A stretch of 52,247 bases of DNA from Burkholderiales bacterium (GTDB lineage Bacteria; Pseudomonadota; Gammaproteobacteria; Burkholderiales; Burkholderiaceae_C). Where the stretch lies: contig JAIOOS010000016.1 in assembly GCA_021414305.1 (NCBI GenBank), forward strand, positions 1-52,247, written 5' to 3'. The notes under the pieces were generated by a model. That model worked only from the letters and a program-made list of their open reading frames with translations, was not told the origin of the DNA and searched no databases. Positions 7,719 through 17,477 of the stretch are shown in pieces; the first letter of the stretch is position 1; every line of letters starts with the position of its first letter. The translations under genes were made by a program, and so were the position numbers.

Positions 7719-10471
7719 ATGGCATCGACCACCGTCGCCCAACTTGCCGCGGAGCTGAATCGCCCGGCCGCGGCGCTGCTCGAGCAGCTGCAGTCGGCCG
7801 GCGTCAGCAAGGCCTCCACCGACGACTCGGTGACCGAGAGCGACAAGGCTCGCCTGCTCGATCACCTGCGCTCATCGCACGGCGCCGCGCCCGGCGTCGA
7901 ACGCAAGAAGATCACGCTCACGCGCAAGTCGACCAGCGAGATCAAGCAGGCCGACTCGAGCGGCAAGGCGCGCACGATCCAGGTCGAGGTGCGCAAGAAG
8001 CGCACCTTCGTCAAGCGCGACGAGGCCGCACCGGTCGACGAGGCCGCCGTCGCCGAGTCGCAGGAAGCGGAGCTGCGCCGCCGCGAGGAAGAGGCGCACG
8101 CCGAAGCCGAGCGCCTGCGCCTGCAGGAAGAAGAGCTGAAGGAACAGCAGCGCCGCCGCGAGGCGCAGGAACGCGCCGAGCGCGAAGCTGCCGAGCTGCG
8201 TGCCAAGGAGCTGGCGGCCAAGCTCGCCGCCGAAGCGGCCGCGGCCGCCGCCGCTCCGCCCGCGGAAGCCAAGGCCACGGATGCGAAAGCCGCCGAGGCG
8301 AAGCCGGCCGAAGCGAAGCCCGCCGTCGCCGAGCCGGTGAAGCCGGCGCTGCGCGTCGTCAAGGCCGGCACGATCGAGAACGAGGAAAAGCAGCGCGCAG
8401 CCGACCTGGCCAAGCGCCGCAAGGCCGCGGAAGACGAAGCCGCGGCGATCCGGACGATGATGAATGCGCCGAAGAAGGTGCTCGTCGCGAAGAAGCCGGA
8501 AGAGCCGGCCAAGCCGGCCGAAGCCATCAAGGGCACGATTCACAAGAAGGCGGGCACGCCCGGCGCGGCTGCGCCCGGCGCGGTGGCCAAGCCCGGCGAC
8601 AAGAAGTCGATCAAGTCCGAGAAGCTCAGCTCGAGCTGGGCCGACGACGCCGCCAAGAAGCGCGCCCTCAAGGCCGCCCCGCGCGGCGCCCCGGGCGCCG
8701 GTCGGGCCGGCTGGCGTGCACCGCGTGCCGGTCGCCGCGGCGACCGCAACGACGGCGCGCCGAGCTCGTTCGTCGCCCCGGCCGAGTTCCAGGCGCAGGA
8801 AGTGCACATCCCGGAGACGATCAGCGTCGCCGACCTGGCGCACAAGATGTCGGTCAAGGCCTCCGAGGTCATCAAGCAACTGATGAAGCTGGGCCAGATG
8901 GTCACCATCAACCAGCAGCTCGACCAGGAGACGGCGATGATCGTCGTCGAGGAAATGGGCCACACCGCGATGGCGGCCAAGCTCGACGATCCGGATGCCT
9001 TCCTCGAGGAGGAGACCGAAGCCGATGCGGCGCACGAGTCGGTGACGCGCGCGCCGGTCGTGACCGTGATGGGCCACGTCGACCACGGCAAGACCTCGCT
9101 GCTCGACTACATCCGCACCAGCCGCGTCGCCGCGGGCGAGGCGGGCGGGATCACGCAGCACATCGGCGCGTACCACGTCGAAACGCCGCGCGGCATGATC
9201 ACCTTCCTCGACACCCCGGGCCACGCCGCGTTCACGGCGATGCGCGCCCGCGGCGCCAAGGCGACCGACATCGTCATCCTCGTGGTGGCCGCCGACGACG
9301 GCGTGATGCCGCAGACCAAGGAAGCCATCGCCCACGCCAAGGCGGCCGGCGTGCCGATCGTCGTGAAGACTTCGGCGGCGATTCGCCGTTCGTCGGCGTC
9401 TCGGCCAAGACCGGCCAGGGCATCGACACGCTGCTCGAGCAGGTGCTGCTGCAGGCCGAGGTGCTGGAGCTGAAGGCGCCGAAGGACAGCATGGCCAAGG
9501 GCCTGGTCATCGAGGCGCAGCTCGACAAGGGCCGCGGTCCGGTCGCGACCGTGCTGGTGCAAAGCGGCACGCTCAAGCGCGGCGACGTGGTGCTGGCGGG
9601 CTCGAGCTTCGGCCGGGTGCGCGCCATGCTCGACGAAGACGGCAAGGCGATCACCGAAGCCGGCCCCTCGATTCCGGTCGAGATCCAGGGCCTGACCGAG
9701 GTGCCGCAGGCGGGCGACGAGTTCATGGTACTGGGCGACGAGCGCCGGGCACGCGAGATCGCGACCTTCCGCCAGGGCAAGTACCGCGACGTGAAGCTGG
9801 CCAAGCGCCAGGCCGCGAACCTCGAGAACATGATGGACCAGATGGGGCAGGGCGCCAAGCAGGTGCTGCCGCTCATCATCAAGTCCGACGTTCAGGGCTC
9901 GCAGGAAGCGCTGGCGCAGTCGCTGCTCAAGCTCTCCACCGACGAGGTCAAGGTGCAGATCGTGCACGCGGCGGTGGGCGGCATCAGCGAGAGCGACATC
10001 AACCTCGCGATCGCCTCCAAGGCCGTGATCATCGGCTTCAACGTGCGCGCCGACGCGGGCTCGAGGAAGCTGGCCGAGAACAACGGCGTCGACATCCGCT
10101 ACTACAACATCATCTACGACGCGGTCGACGAGATCAAGGCGGCGATGACCGGGATGCTGGCGCCGGAGCAGCGCGAGGAGACGATCGGCACGGCCGAGAT
10201 CCGCACCGTGTTCGTCGCCTCGAAGATCGGCACCGTCGCCGGCTCGATGGTCACCGCCGGCGTCGTTCGCCGCGGCGCGCGCTTCCGCCTGCTGCGCGAG
10301 AACGTCGTCATCTACACCGGCGAGGTCGAGTCGGTGCGGCGGATGAAGGACGACGTGCGCGAGGTCGCGGCCGGCTTCGAGTGCGGCATCAAGCTGAAGA
10401 ACTACAACGACATCAAGGAGAACGACCAGCTGGAGTTCTTCGAGGTGAAGGAAGTGGCTCGAACCCTGTAG
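7719..10471 (+). pseudogene. infB: Translation initiation factor IF-2, interrupted by a deletion/frameshift
   Basis: IF-2 is the GTPase that places initiator tRNA on the 30S subunit. From the ATG at 7719 the frame encodes the IF2 N-domain (about 1-50), a long Ala/Glu/Lys-rich linker, a second N-domain and the G domain with GHVDHGKT (452-459) and DTPGH (498-502). After VPIVV the frame is lost at 9364/9365 and resumes in another frame with [17 protein letters not shown]. From there it runs through domains II-IV to the stop at 10471. By comparison with other IF-2 proteins about 27 residues, including the G4 motif NKID, are missing, equal to a gap of 3n+1 bases (about 82). As written the product ends at 9473. 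Both halves are otherwise intact, and since infB is essential, an assembly or sequencing error is the likeliest explanation. Confidence 0.9.
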
Positions 10472-10491
10472 AGCGGACTTTGGCCTCCCCC

Positions 10492-10524
10492 CAGACCCCG
10501 CCCTCCGAAAGACGGCGGGGTCTG
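10492..10524 (+). terminator. Strong hairpin between infB and rbfA
   Basis: A perfect 11-base stem, CAGACCCCGCC at 10492-10502 with its complement at 10514-10524, encloses an 11-base loop and is followed by the weak T-tract TCCTTT. It lies inside the operon, 30 bases before the rbfA ATG. It could be a partial terminator that lowers distal expression, or an mRNA processing or stability element. Confidence 0.55.
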
Positions 10525-10553
10525 TCCTTTGAGGGCCGCTCGAGGAGCATTGC

Positions 10554-10919
10554 ATGCGACACAAACGATCGATACCCAACCGCGGCTTCCGCGTCGCCGA
10601 CCAGATCCAGCGCGACGTCGCCGAGCTGATCCGCGACCTGAAGGATCCGCGCATCGGCATGGTGACGATCCACGCCGTCGAGGTGACGCCCGACTACGCG
10701 CACGCGACCGTGTTCTTCTCGGTCCTGGTGGGCGATTCGGCGGAATGCGAGATCGCGCTCAACGAGGCCGCGGGTTTCATCCGCAACGGCCTGTTCAAGC
10801 GCCTGCAGATCCACACCGTGCCGACCCTGCACTTCAAGTTCGACCGCACCACCGAGCGCGCCGCCGAGCTGACGGCGCTGATCGCCCAGGCGAACGCGAC
10901 GCGGGCGAAGGAAGACTGA
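10554..10919 (+). CDS. rbfA: 30S ribosome-binding factor RbfA
   Basis: A 121-residue, single KH-like-domain protein of normal family length, required for late 30S maturation and cold adaptation. The N-terminus [14 protein letters not shown] and the segment DPRIGMVTI are typical of the family. The start is supported by GAGGAG at 10542-10547. It follows infB after a hairpin-containing gap of 82 bases and is followed two bases later by truB, matching the standard operon order. Confidence 0.96.
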   Translation: MRHKRSIPNRGFRVADQIQRDVAELIRDLKDPRIGMVTIHAVEVTPDYAHATVFFSVLVGDSAECEIALNEAAGFIRNGLFKRLQIHTVPTLHFKFDRTTERAAELTALIAQANATRAKED

Positions 10920-10921
10920 CC

Positions 10922-11892
10922 GTGAACTCGCCGCGTCCGCGCCTGGTGCGCCGTGCGGTGCACGGAGTGCTCTTGCTCGACAAGGGGCTGGGGGTGTCTA
11001 GCAACATGGCTCTGCAGTTGGCCAAGCGCCTGTTTCGGGCGGAAAAGGCCGGCCACACCGGCACGCTCGATCCGCTCGCCACCGGCCTGCTGCCGCTTTG
11101 CTTCGGCGCGGCGACCAAGTTCGCCCAGGTGAGCCTCGATGCCGACAAGCGCTACCTCGCCACCCTGAAGCTCGGCGTGACGACGACCAGCGGCGACGCC
11201 GAGGGCGAGGTCGTGCGCGAGCGCCCCGTCGCCGTCTCTCGCCCCCAGGTCGAGGCCGCGTGCGCCGGCTTCGTCGGCGCGATCAGCCAGCTGCCGCCGA
11301 TGCATTCGGCGCTCAAGCACGAGGGCAAGCCGCTCTACGACTACGCCCGCGCCGGCATCGAGATCGAGCGCGAGCCGCGCAACGTGACGATCCACGCCAT
11401 CGACGTCGTCGAAGGCGAGGGCGACCGCTGGATGCTGGACGTCCGCTGCAGCAAGGGAACCTACATCCGCACCCTCGCCGAGGACATCGGCGAGGCCCTC
11501 GGCTGCGGCGCGCACCTGGCAGCGCTGCGCCGCACCGGCAGCGGCCGCCTCGGGATCGAGTCCGCGCTGACGATCGAGGCGCTCGAAGCGCTCTCGCCGG
11601 CGGAGCTCGACGGCGCCCTGCTGCCCGTCGAGGCGCTCGTCGCCGACTGGCCCAAGGTCGTCCTCCTCGCCGAAGATGCCGGCCGCTTCCTCGCCGGCGT
11701 TCGCCGCCGCCTTCCCCTGGCCGATGCCGCGAACGTTCGCGTCTACGGACCTGGCGCAGCCTTTCTCGGCAGCGCCCACGTGGCCGGCGGCGAGCTGATC
11801 GCCAGCCGTCTTCTCAGCCCGGCCGAAGTCGGCGCCGCCATTCCCGCGCCGATGCCGCGCCCCCGAATCGAAGAATCCGAAAGCCTCCCGTC

Positions 11893-11896
<4 letters not shown>
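10922..11896 (+). CDS. truB: tRNA pseudouridine(55) synthase TruB
   Basis: A 324-residue enzyme that makes pseudouridine 55 in the T-arm of tRNAs. Motif [15 protein letters not shown] contains the catalytic aspartate D50, and [13 protein letters not shown] is also typical. A C-terminal PUA-like region covers roughly 245-315. The GTG start at 10922 lies two bases after the rbfA stop and fits family N-termini ([18 protein letters not shown]); the frame is open far upstream only because of the high GC content. Its TGA overlaps the typA ATG, so the two are probably translationally coupled. Confidence 0.96.
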
Positions 11897-13707
<1,811 letters not shown>

Positions 13708-13729
13708 GCCCGCGCAGCGAGCGCAGTCC

Positions 13730-13745
13730 GGCGCGCGAGCGCGCC
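13730..13745. terminator. GC hairpin between convergent typA and threonine aldolase
   Basis: GGCGCG at 13730-13735 pairs with CGCGCC at 13740-13745 around the loop CGAG. It fills most of the gap between the two convergent stops and lacks a T-run, so it is only a possible bidirectional terminator. Confidence 0.4.
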
Positions 13746-14795
13746 CTATCGTCCCTCGACGCTCTGCAGCAGGACGTCGGCTGCGGCGAGGCACTGCGCA
13801 CGCGTGACGTCGCGGTGGGTGAGGGCGCGGATCGTCCGGGCGCCGAGCGCATTGACCCACACGCCGCGAGCCCGCGCCGCTGCCACCACCGCGGCAGCGT
13901 CCGGAGCCTCCGGTGCGAGCCCGAAGACGACGATGTTCGTCTGCACCGTGGCCAGGTCGAGCTCGACCTGGCGGCTCTGCATCAACCGTTCGCCGAGAAG
14001 CCGGGCGTTCGCATGGTCGTCGTGCAGTCCCGCCAGGTGGTGCTCGAGACCGTGCAGCGCGGCGGCCGCGAAGATGCCGACCTGGCGCATCGCTCCGCCG
14101 AGCATGCGGCGGTGTCGTACGGCCGGGCCGATGAGCTCACGCGGCCCCGCCAGCAGCGACCCGCCGGGCGCGCCCAGTCCCTTGGAGAACGACACCGCAA
14201 CCAGATCGAACGGCGCGGCGAGGCGGTCGACGCCGAGGCCGGTGGCGACAGACGCGTTCCAGAGGCGAGCCCCGTCGAGGAAGGTGGCGATGCCGAGCCG
14301 CCGCGCGGCCTCGCAAATGCGCTCGGCGTCCGGCTGCGGAAAGATCACGCCGCCGGCGCGGTTGTGCGTGTTCTCGATCTCGACCAGCGTCGTCGGCGGG
14401 TAGATGCCATGCAGGCGCGGCTTCACGGCCGCCAGGAAGTCCGCCGCGCTGAACAGGCCGCGCGCGCCGATCTCGGTGAGCTGCACGCCAGCATTCGCCG
14501 CCGATCCGCCGGTCTCGTGCCAGACCGCGTGGCTCTCGCGGCTGACGATGACGTCGTCTCCGGGCCGGGTGAGGACCCGCAGCGCGACCTGGTTGGCCAT
14601 CGTGCCGCTCGGCAGCCAGAGCGCTGCTTCCTTGCCGAGCAGTGAAGCGACCTGTTCCTGCAGGCGGTTGACGGTCGGGTCCTCGCCGTACTGGTCATCG
14701 CCGACCGGGGCTGCGGCAATCGCCGCGCGCATCGCCGGTGTCGGCCGGGTGACCGTGTCGGAGCGGAGGTCGATCGCGGCGTTCCCTTGATCCAT
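13746..14795 (-). CDS. ltaE: Low-specificity L-threonine aldolase
   Basis: A 349-residue PLP enzyme that cleaves L-threonine or L-allo-threonine to glycine and acetaldehyde. [18 protein letters not shown] at the N-terminus is the family signature. [15 protein letters not shown], the cofactor-site histidine region [21 protein letters not shown] and the PLP lysine in SFSKGLGAP all appear in order. It stands alone, converging with typA. About 190 bases separate it from the divergent small gene at 14987, and the FNR-type box in that gap is 127 bases from its start, so divergent regulation is conceivable but not shown. Confidence 0.93.
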   Translation of the reverse strand: MDQGNAAIDLRSDTVTRPTPAMRAAIAAAPVGDDQYGEDPTVNRLQEQVASLLGKEAALWLPSGTMANQVALRVLTRPGDDVIVSRESHAVWHETGGSAANAGVQLTEIGARGLFSAADFLAAVKPRLHGIYPPTTLVEIENTHNRAGGVIFPQPDAERICEAARRLGIATFLDGARLWNASVATGLGVDRLAAPFDLVAVSFSKGLGAPGGSLLAGPRELIGPAVRHRRMLGGAMRQVGIFAAAALHGLEHHLAGLHDDHANARLLGERLMQSRQVELDLATVQTNIVVFGLAPEAPDAAAVVAAARARGVWVNALGARTIRALTHRDVTRAQCLAAADVLLQSVEGR

Positions 14796-14921
14796 CGCAA
14801 GCTCCTTCGAGACAGTCTGACAGAGCCGACGGCGGGGAGCGATTCGGGTAAGCGTCAGTCACCGGGGGTGTCGTCCACGTGCGGTCCGGCAGAGCGCTGA
14901 CGAGTCCGGCGCATCGTCGCC

Positions 14922-14963
14922 ATGATGCGGATCAAGGGCACCATCGTTCGACCGGTCTATCGT
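14922..14963 (+). promoter_or_regulatory. FNR/ANR-type box with class II promoter spacing
   Basis: ATGATGCGGATCAA at 14922-14935 matches the FNR consensus TTGAT-N4-ATCAA at all but the first base. TATCGT at 14958-14963 is a plausible -10 box. A start near 14970 would put the box centre at -41.5, the classic position for activation by FNR-family regulators. The downstream gene begins at 14987. Confidence 0.55.
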
Positions 14964-14986
14964 GCTTGCACCGAAAAGGAAGAATC

Positions 14987-15373
14987 ATGACCATCACCCA
15001 CGTCCTCGTCTGGCTCGATCACCACTCGGCCAAGATCTTTCCGGTCGGCGGCGCTACGGCGCCGGCGGCCGAGCACCTGGCCGAGCACAGCCATCACACC
15101 CGGCAGCACGGGAGCGCGGTGCGAAGCGAGCACGAGTTCTACGGCGCGGTGTGCGACGCGCTGGAAGGGGCCGCCGAAGTGCTGGTCGCCGGCTCGTCGA
15201 CGGCGCGGACCGACTTCCGTCACTACCTCGAGAAGCACCGCCCGCAGGTCGCGCAAAAGGTGCTCGGCTACGAAAGCGTCGATTCCCCGACCGATGGCCA
15301 GCTCGTCGCGCTCGGTCGCCGCTTCTTCGCCGCTCGCGCCGTCGGCGCCGCGGCGCCCGCCGCAGGGCCCTGA
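14987..15373 (+). CDS. Small conserved protein, annotated elsewhere as translational machinery protein
   Basis: A 128-residue soluble protein beginning MTITHVLVWLDHHSAKIF; AGGAAG lies just upstream of the ATG at 14987. The VWLDHHSAKIF opening, the His-rich segment at about 30-45, the block VLVAGSSTARTDF and the ending DSPTDGQLVALGRRFF recall small proteobacterial proteins often labelled translational machinery protein. They may be distant relatives of release-factor-like (baeRF) domains; no function is established that I know of. The gene sits behind an FNR-type promoter and ahead of the 2-oxoacid oxidoreductase operon, which suggests low-oxygen expression. Confidence 0.65.
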   Translation: MTITHVLVWLDHHSAKIFPVGGATAPAAEHLAEHSHHTRQHGSAVRSEHEFYGAVCDALEGAAEVLVAGSSTARTDFRHYLEKHRPQVAQKVLGYESVDSPTDGQLVALGRRFFAARAVGAAAPAAGP

Positions 15374-15441
15374 ACCCGGTGGGGCGCGGAGGGCGTCGGG
15401 GTGAGCGCATGCCGAGCCACCACTGAGGAGGATCGATCAAT

Positions 15442-15453
15442 AGGAGATCTCCT
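15442..15453. promoter_or_regulatory. 12-base palindrome upstream of the 2-oxoacid oxidoreductase operon
   Basis: AGGAGATCTCCT is a perfect palindrome about 130 bases before the chosen start of the first operon gene, and an outer GAGGAG/CTCCTC pair overlaps it (15425-15454). A locally AT-rich stretch with a TTTACA at 15467-15472 follows. It could be an operator or promoter region; no regulator can be named. Confidence 0.35.
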
Positions 15454-15584
15454 CTCCATCTGCAAGTTTACATAATATACATTGTAGTGATATGCACTGG
15501 GATGGACACGACACCCCGTCCGCGGCGCTCGCAAACCCGTCTGGCATCGGACCACGCACTCCCTTAGGATCGCTGACGTCGCCA

Positions 15585-17477
15585 ATGCGTCGAGACAGTG
15601 CGCCGGCCGCCCGGTTGCCGAGCGTGCGGAAAGGGATCTTGCAGGCTACCGATATCGGTCATCCCGACTACTTCCACAAGGTAGTCGACTGCCAGTGGGC
15701 TTGTCCCGCCCACACTCCCGTCCCCGAGTACATCCGCCTCATAGCCGCCGGTCGCTACACCGACGCCTACATGGTGAACTGGGAATCCAACGTCTTCCCC
15801 GGCATCCTCGGGCGGACCTGCGATCGACCCTGCGAGCCGGCATGCCGGCGCGGACGCGTCGAGGAAGCGCAGGCCGAAAAGCCCGAGCCGGTCGCGATCT
15901 GTCGCCTGAAGCGCGTCGCCGCCGACTACAAGGACGACATCACCGAGCACCTGCCGCACCTCGTCGCCGCCGCCAACGGCAAGCGCATCGTCTGCGTCGG
16001 CGGCGGACCTGCGGCGCTGACAGTGGCGCGCGACCTGGCGCCGCTCGGCTACAAGGTCGTCATCTTCGACGGCGATGCCAAGGCCGGCGGCATGATCCGC
16101 TCGCAGATCCCTCGCTTTCGCCTGCCCGAGGAAGTGATCGACGAGGAAACGGGCTACGTGCTGAAGCTCGGCGTCGAGTTTCGCGGCGGCACCCGGATCG
16201 AGTCGATGAAGGAGCTGCTCGGCGAGCGCTGGGACGCGGTCTTCGTCGGCTCGGGCGCGCCGCGCGGCCGCGATCTCTCGATTCCCGGCCGGCAGGAAGC
16301 GGCGGCGAACATCCACATCGGCATCGACTGGCTCTCTTCGGTGTCGTTCGGCCACGTCACGAAGATCGGCAAGCGGGTCATCGTCCTCGGTGGCGGCAAC
16401 ACGGCGATGGACTGCTGCCGCAGCTCCAAGCGTCTGGGCGGCAGCGACGTCAAGGTGATCGTCCGTTCGCCCTTCGAGGAGATGAAGGCCTCGCCCTGGG
16501 AAAAGGAAGACGCCGTCCACGAAGGCATTCCGATCCTCGATTGCCTGGTGCCCAAGGCCTTCCTGCACACCAACGGCAAGCTCACCGGAATGAGCTTCGA
16601 CAAGGTGCGGGCTGTGCGCGACGAAAAGGGGCGGCGCCAGCTCGTTTCCACCGGCGAGCCGGAGCAGGTGTTCGAGTGCGACGACGTCCTGGTCGCGGTC
16701 GGCCAGGAGAACGCCTTCCCGTGGATCGAGCGCGATGCCGGCATCGCCTTCGACGAATGGGGCATGCCGGTGCTCGATGCGGTCACGCTGCAGTCGAGCC
16801 TGCCGCGCGTCTTCTTCGGCGGCGACGCGGCGCTCGGGCCCAAGAACATCATCTGGGCCGTCGCCCAGGGCCACGCCGCGGCGATCTCGATCGACAAGTT
16901 CCTGAACGGCGAGGACGTCAGCGTGCGCCCTGCTCCGGGCGTGACGCTGGTCTCGCAGAAGATGGGCATCCACGAGTGGTCCTACGACAACGACATCACC
17001 AACGACCTGCGCAGCAAGGTGCCCTGGCGTGACATCAACAAGTCGCTGCGCAACATCAAGGTCGAGGTCGAGCTCGGCTTCGACGTCGCCACCGCCTGGA
17101 AGGAAGCCGAGCGCTGCCTCAACTGCGACGTGCAGACCGTGTTCAACACGGTCCAGTGCATCGAGTGCGACGCCTGCGTCGACATCTGCCCCACCGACTG
17201 CATCACCTTCACCGCCAACGGCGACGAGGCCGACCTGCGGTCTCGCCTGCACGCCCCGGCGCGCCACCTCGACCAGGCGCTCTACGTCTCCAGCGACCTG
17301 AAGACCGGGCGGGTGATGGTCAAGGACGAGGACGTCTGCCTGCACTGCGGCCTGTGCGCCGAGCGCTGCCCTACGGGCGCGTGGGACATGCAGAAGTTCA
17401 TGATCAAGCAGACCCGTGCCGGGCACGGCTGTCGAACCGGCAGCAAGACCGCGAAGAAGGTGGCAACCCTCACATGA
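15585..17477 (+). CDS. FAD/NAD(P)-binding Fe-S subunit of a 2-oxoacid oxidoreductase (KorC-like)
   Basis: A glutamate-synthase-small-subunit-like oxidoreductase fused to a C-terminal ferredoxin domain. From the ATG at 15585 (630 residues): an N-terminal cysteine cluster (C36, C40, C79, C83, C87), FAD motif GGGPAA at 139-144, NAD(P) motif GGGNTAMD from 269, and two [4Fe-4S] motifs, CIECDACVDICP from 525 and CLHCGLCAERCP from 585. An in-frame ATG at 15492 would add 31 residues, but that stretch has rare codons such as TTA and GGA and no obvious homology, so I prefer 15585; neither start has a strong ribosome site. Its stop overlaps the next gene (ATGA). The arrangement resembles KorABC, the 2-oxoglutarate:NADP+ oxidoreductase described from Azoarcus evansii. 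This subunit would pass electrons between the 2-oxoacid-cleaving subunits and NAD(P). Confidence 0.82.
   Translation: MRRDSAPAARLPSVRKGILQATDIGHPDYFHKVVDCQWACPAHTPVPEYIRLIAAGRYTDAYMVNWESNVFPGILGRTCDRPCEPACRRGRVEEAQAEKPEPVAICRLKRVAADYKDDITEHLPHLVAAANGKRIVCVGGGPAALTVARDLAPLGYKVVIFDGDAKAGGMIRSQIPRFRLPEEVIDEETGYVLKLGVEFRGGTRIESMKELLGERWDAVFVGSGAPRGRDLSIPGRQEAAANIHIGIDWLSSVSFGHVTKIGKRVIVLGGGNTAMDCCRSSKRLGGSDVKVIVRSPFEEMKASPWEKEDAVHEGIPILDCLVPKAFLHTNGKLTGMSFDKVRAVRDEKGRRQLVSTGEPEQVFECDDVLVAVGQENAFPWIERDAGIAFDEWGMPVLDAVTLQSSLPRVFFGGDAALGPKNIIWAVAQGHAAAISIDKFLNGEDVSVRPAPGVTLVSQKMGIHEWSYDNDITNDLRSKVPWRDINKSLRNIKVEVELGFDVATAWKEAERCLNCDVQTVFNTVQCIECDACVDICPTDCITFTANGDEADLRSRLHAPARHLDQALYVSSDLKTGRVMVKDEDVCLHCGLCAERCPTGAWDMQKFMIKQTRAGHGCRTGSKTAKKVATLT

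Noticed and set aside
15425..15440. A second FNR box (GATCGATCAA) before the 2-oxoacid oxidoreductase operon.
   Set aside because: Only one half-site matches ATCAA at the required spacing; the other half has several mismatches.
15492..15584. Longer N-terminus for the FAD/Fe-S subunit starting at 15492.
   Set aside because: The extra 31 residues use codons unlike the rest of the gene and the region looks like promoter DNA; not fully excluded.
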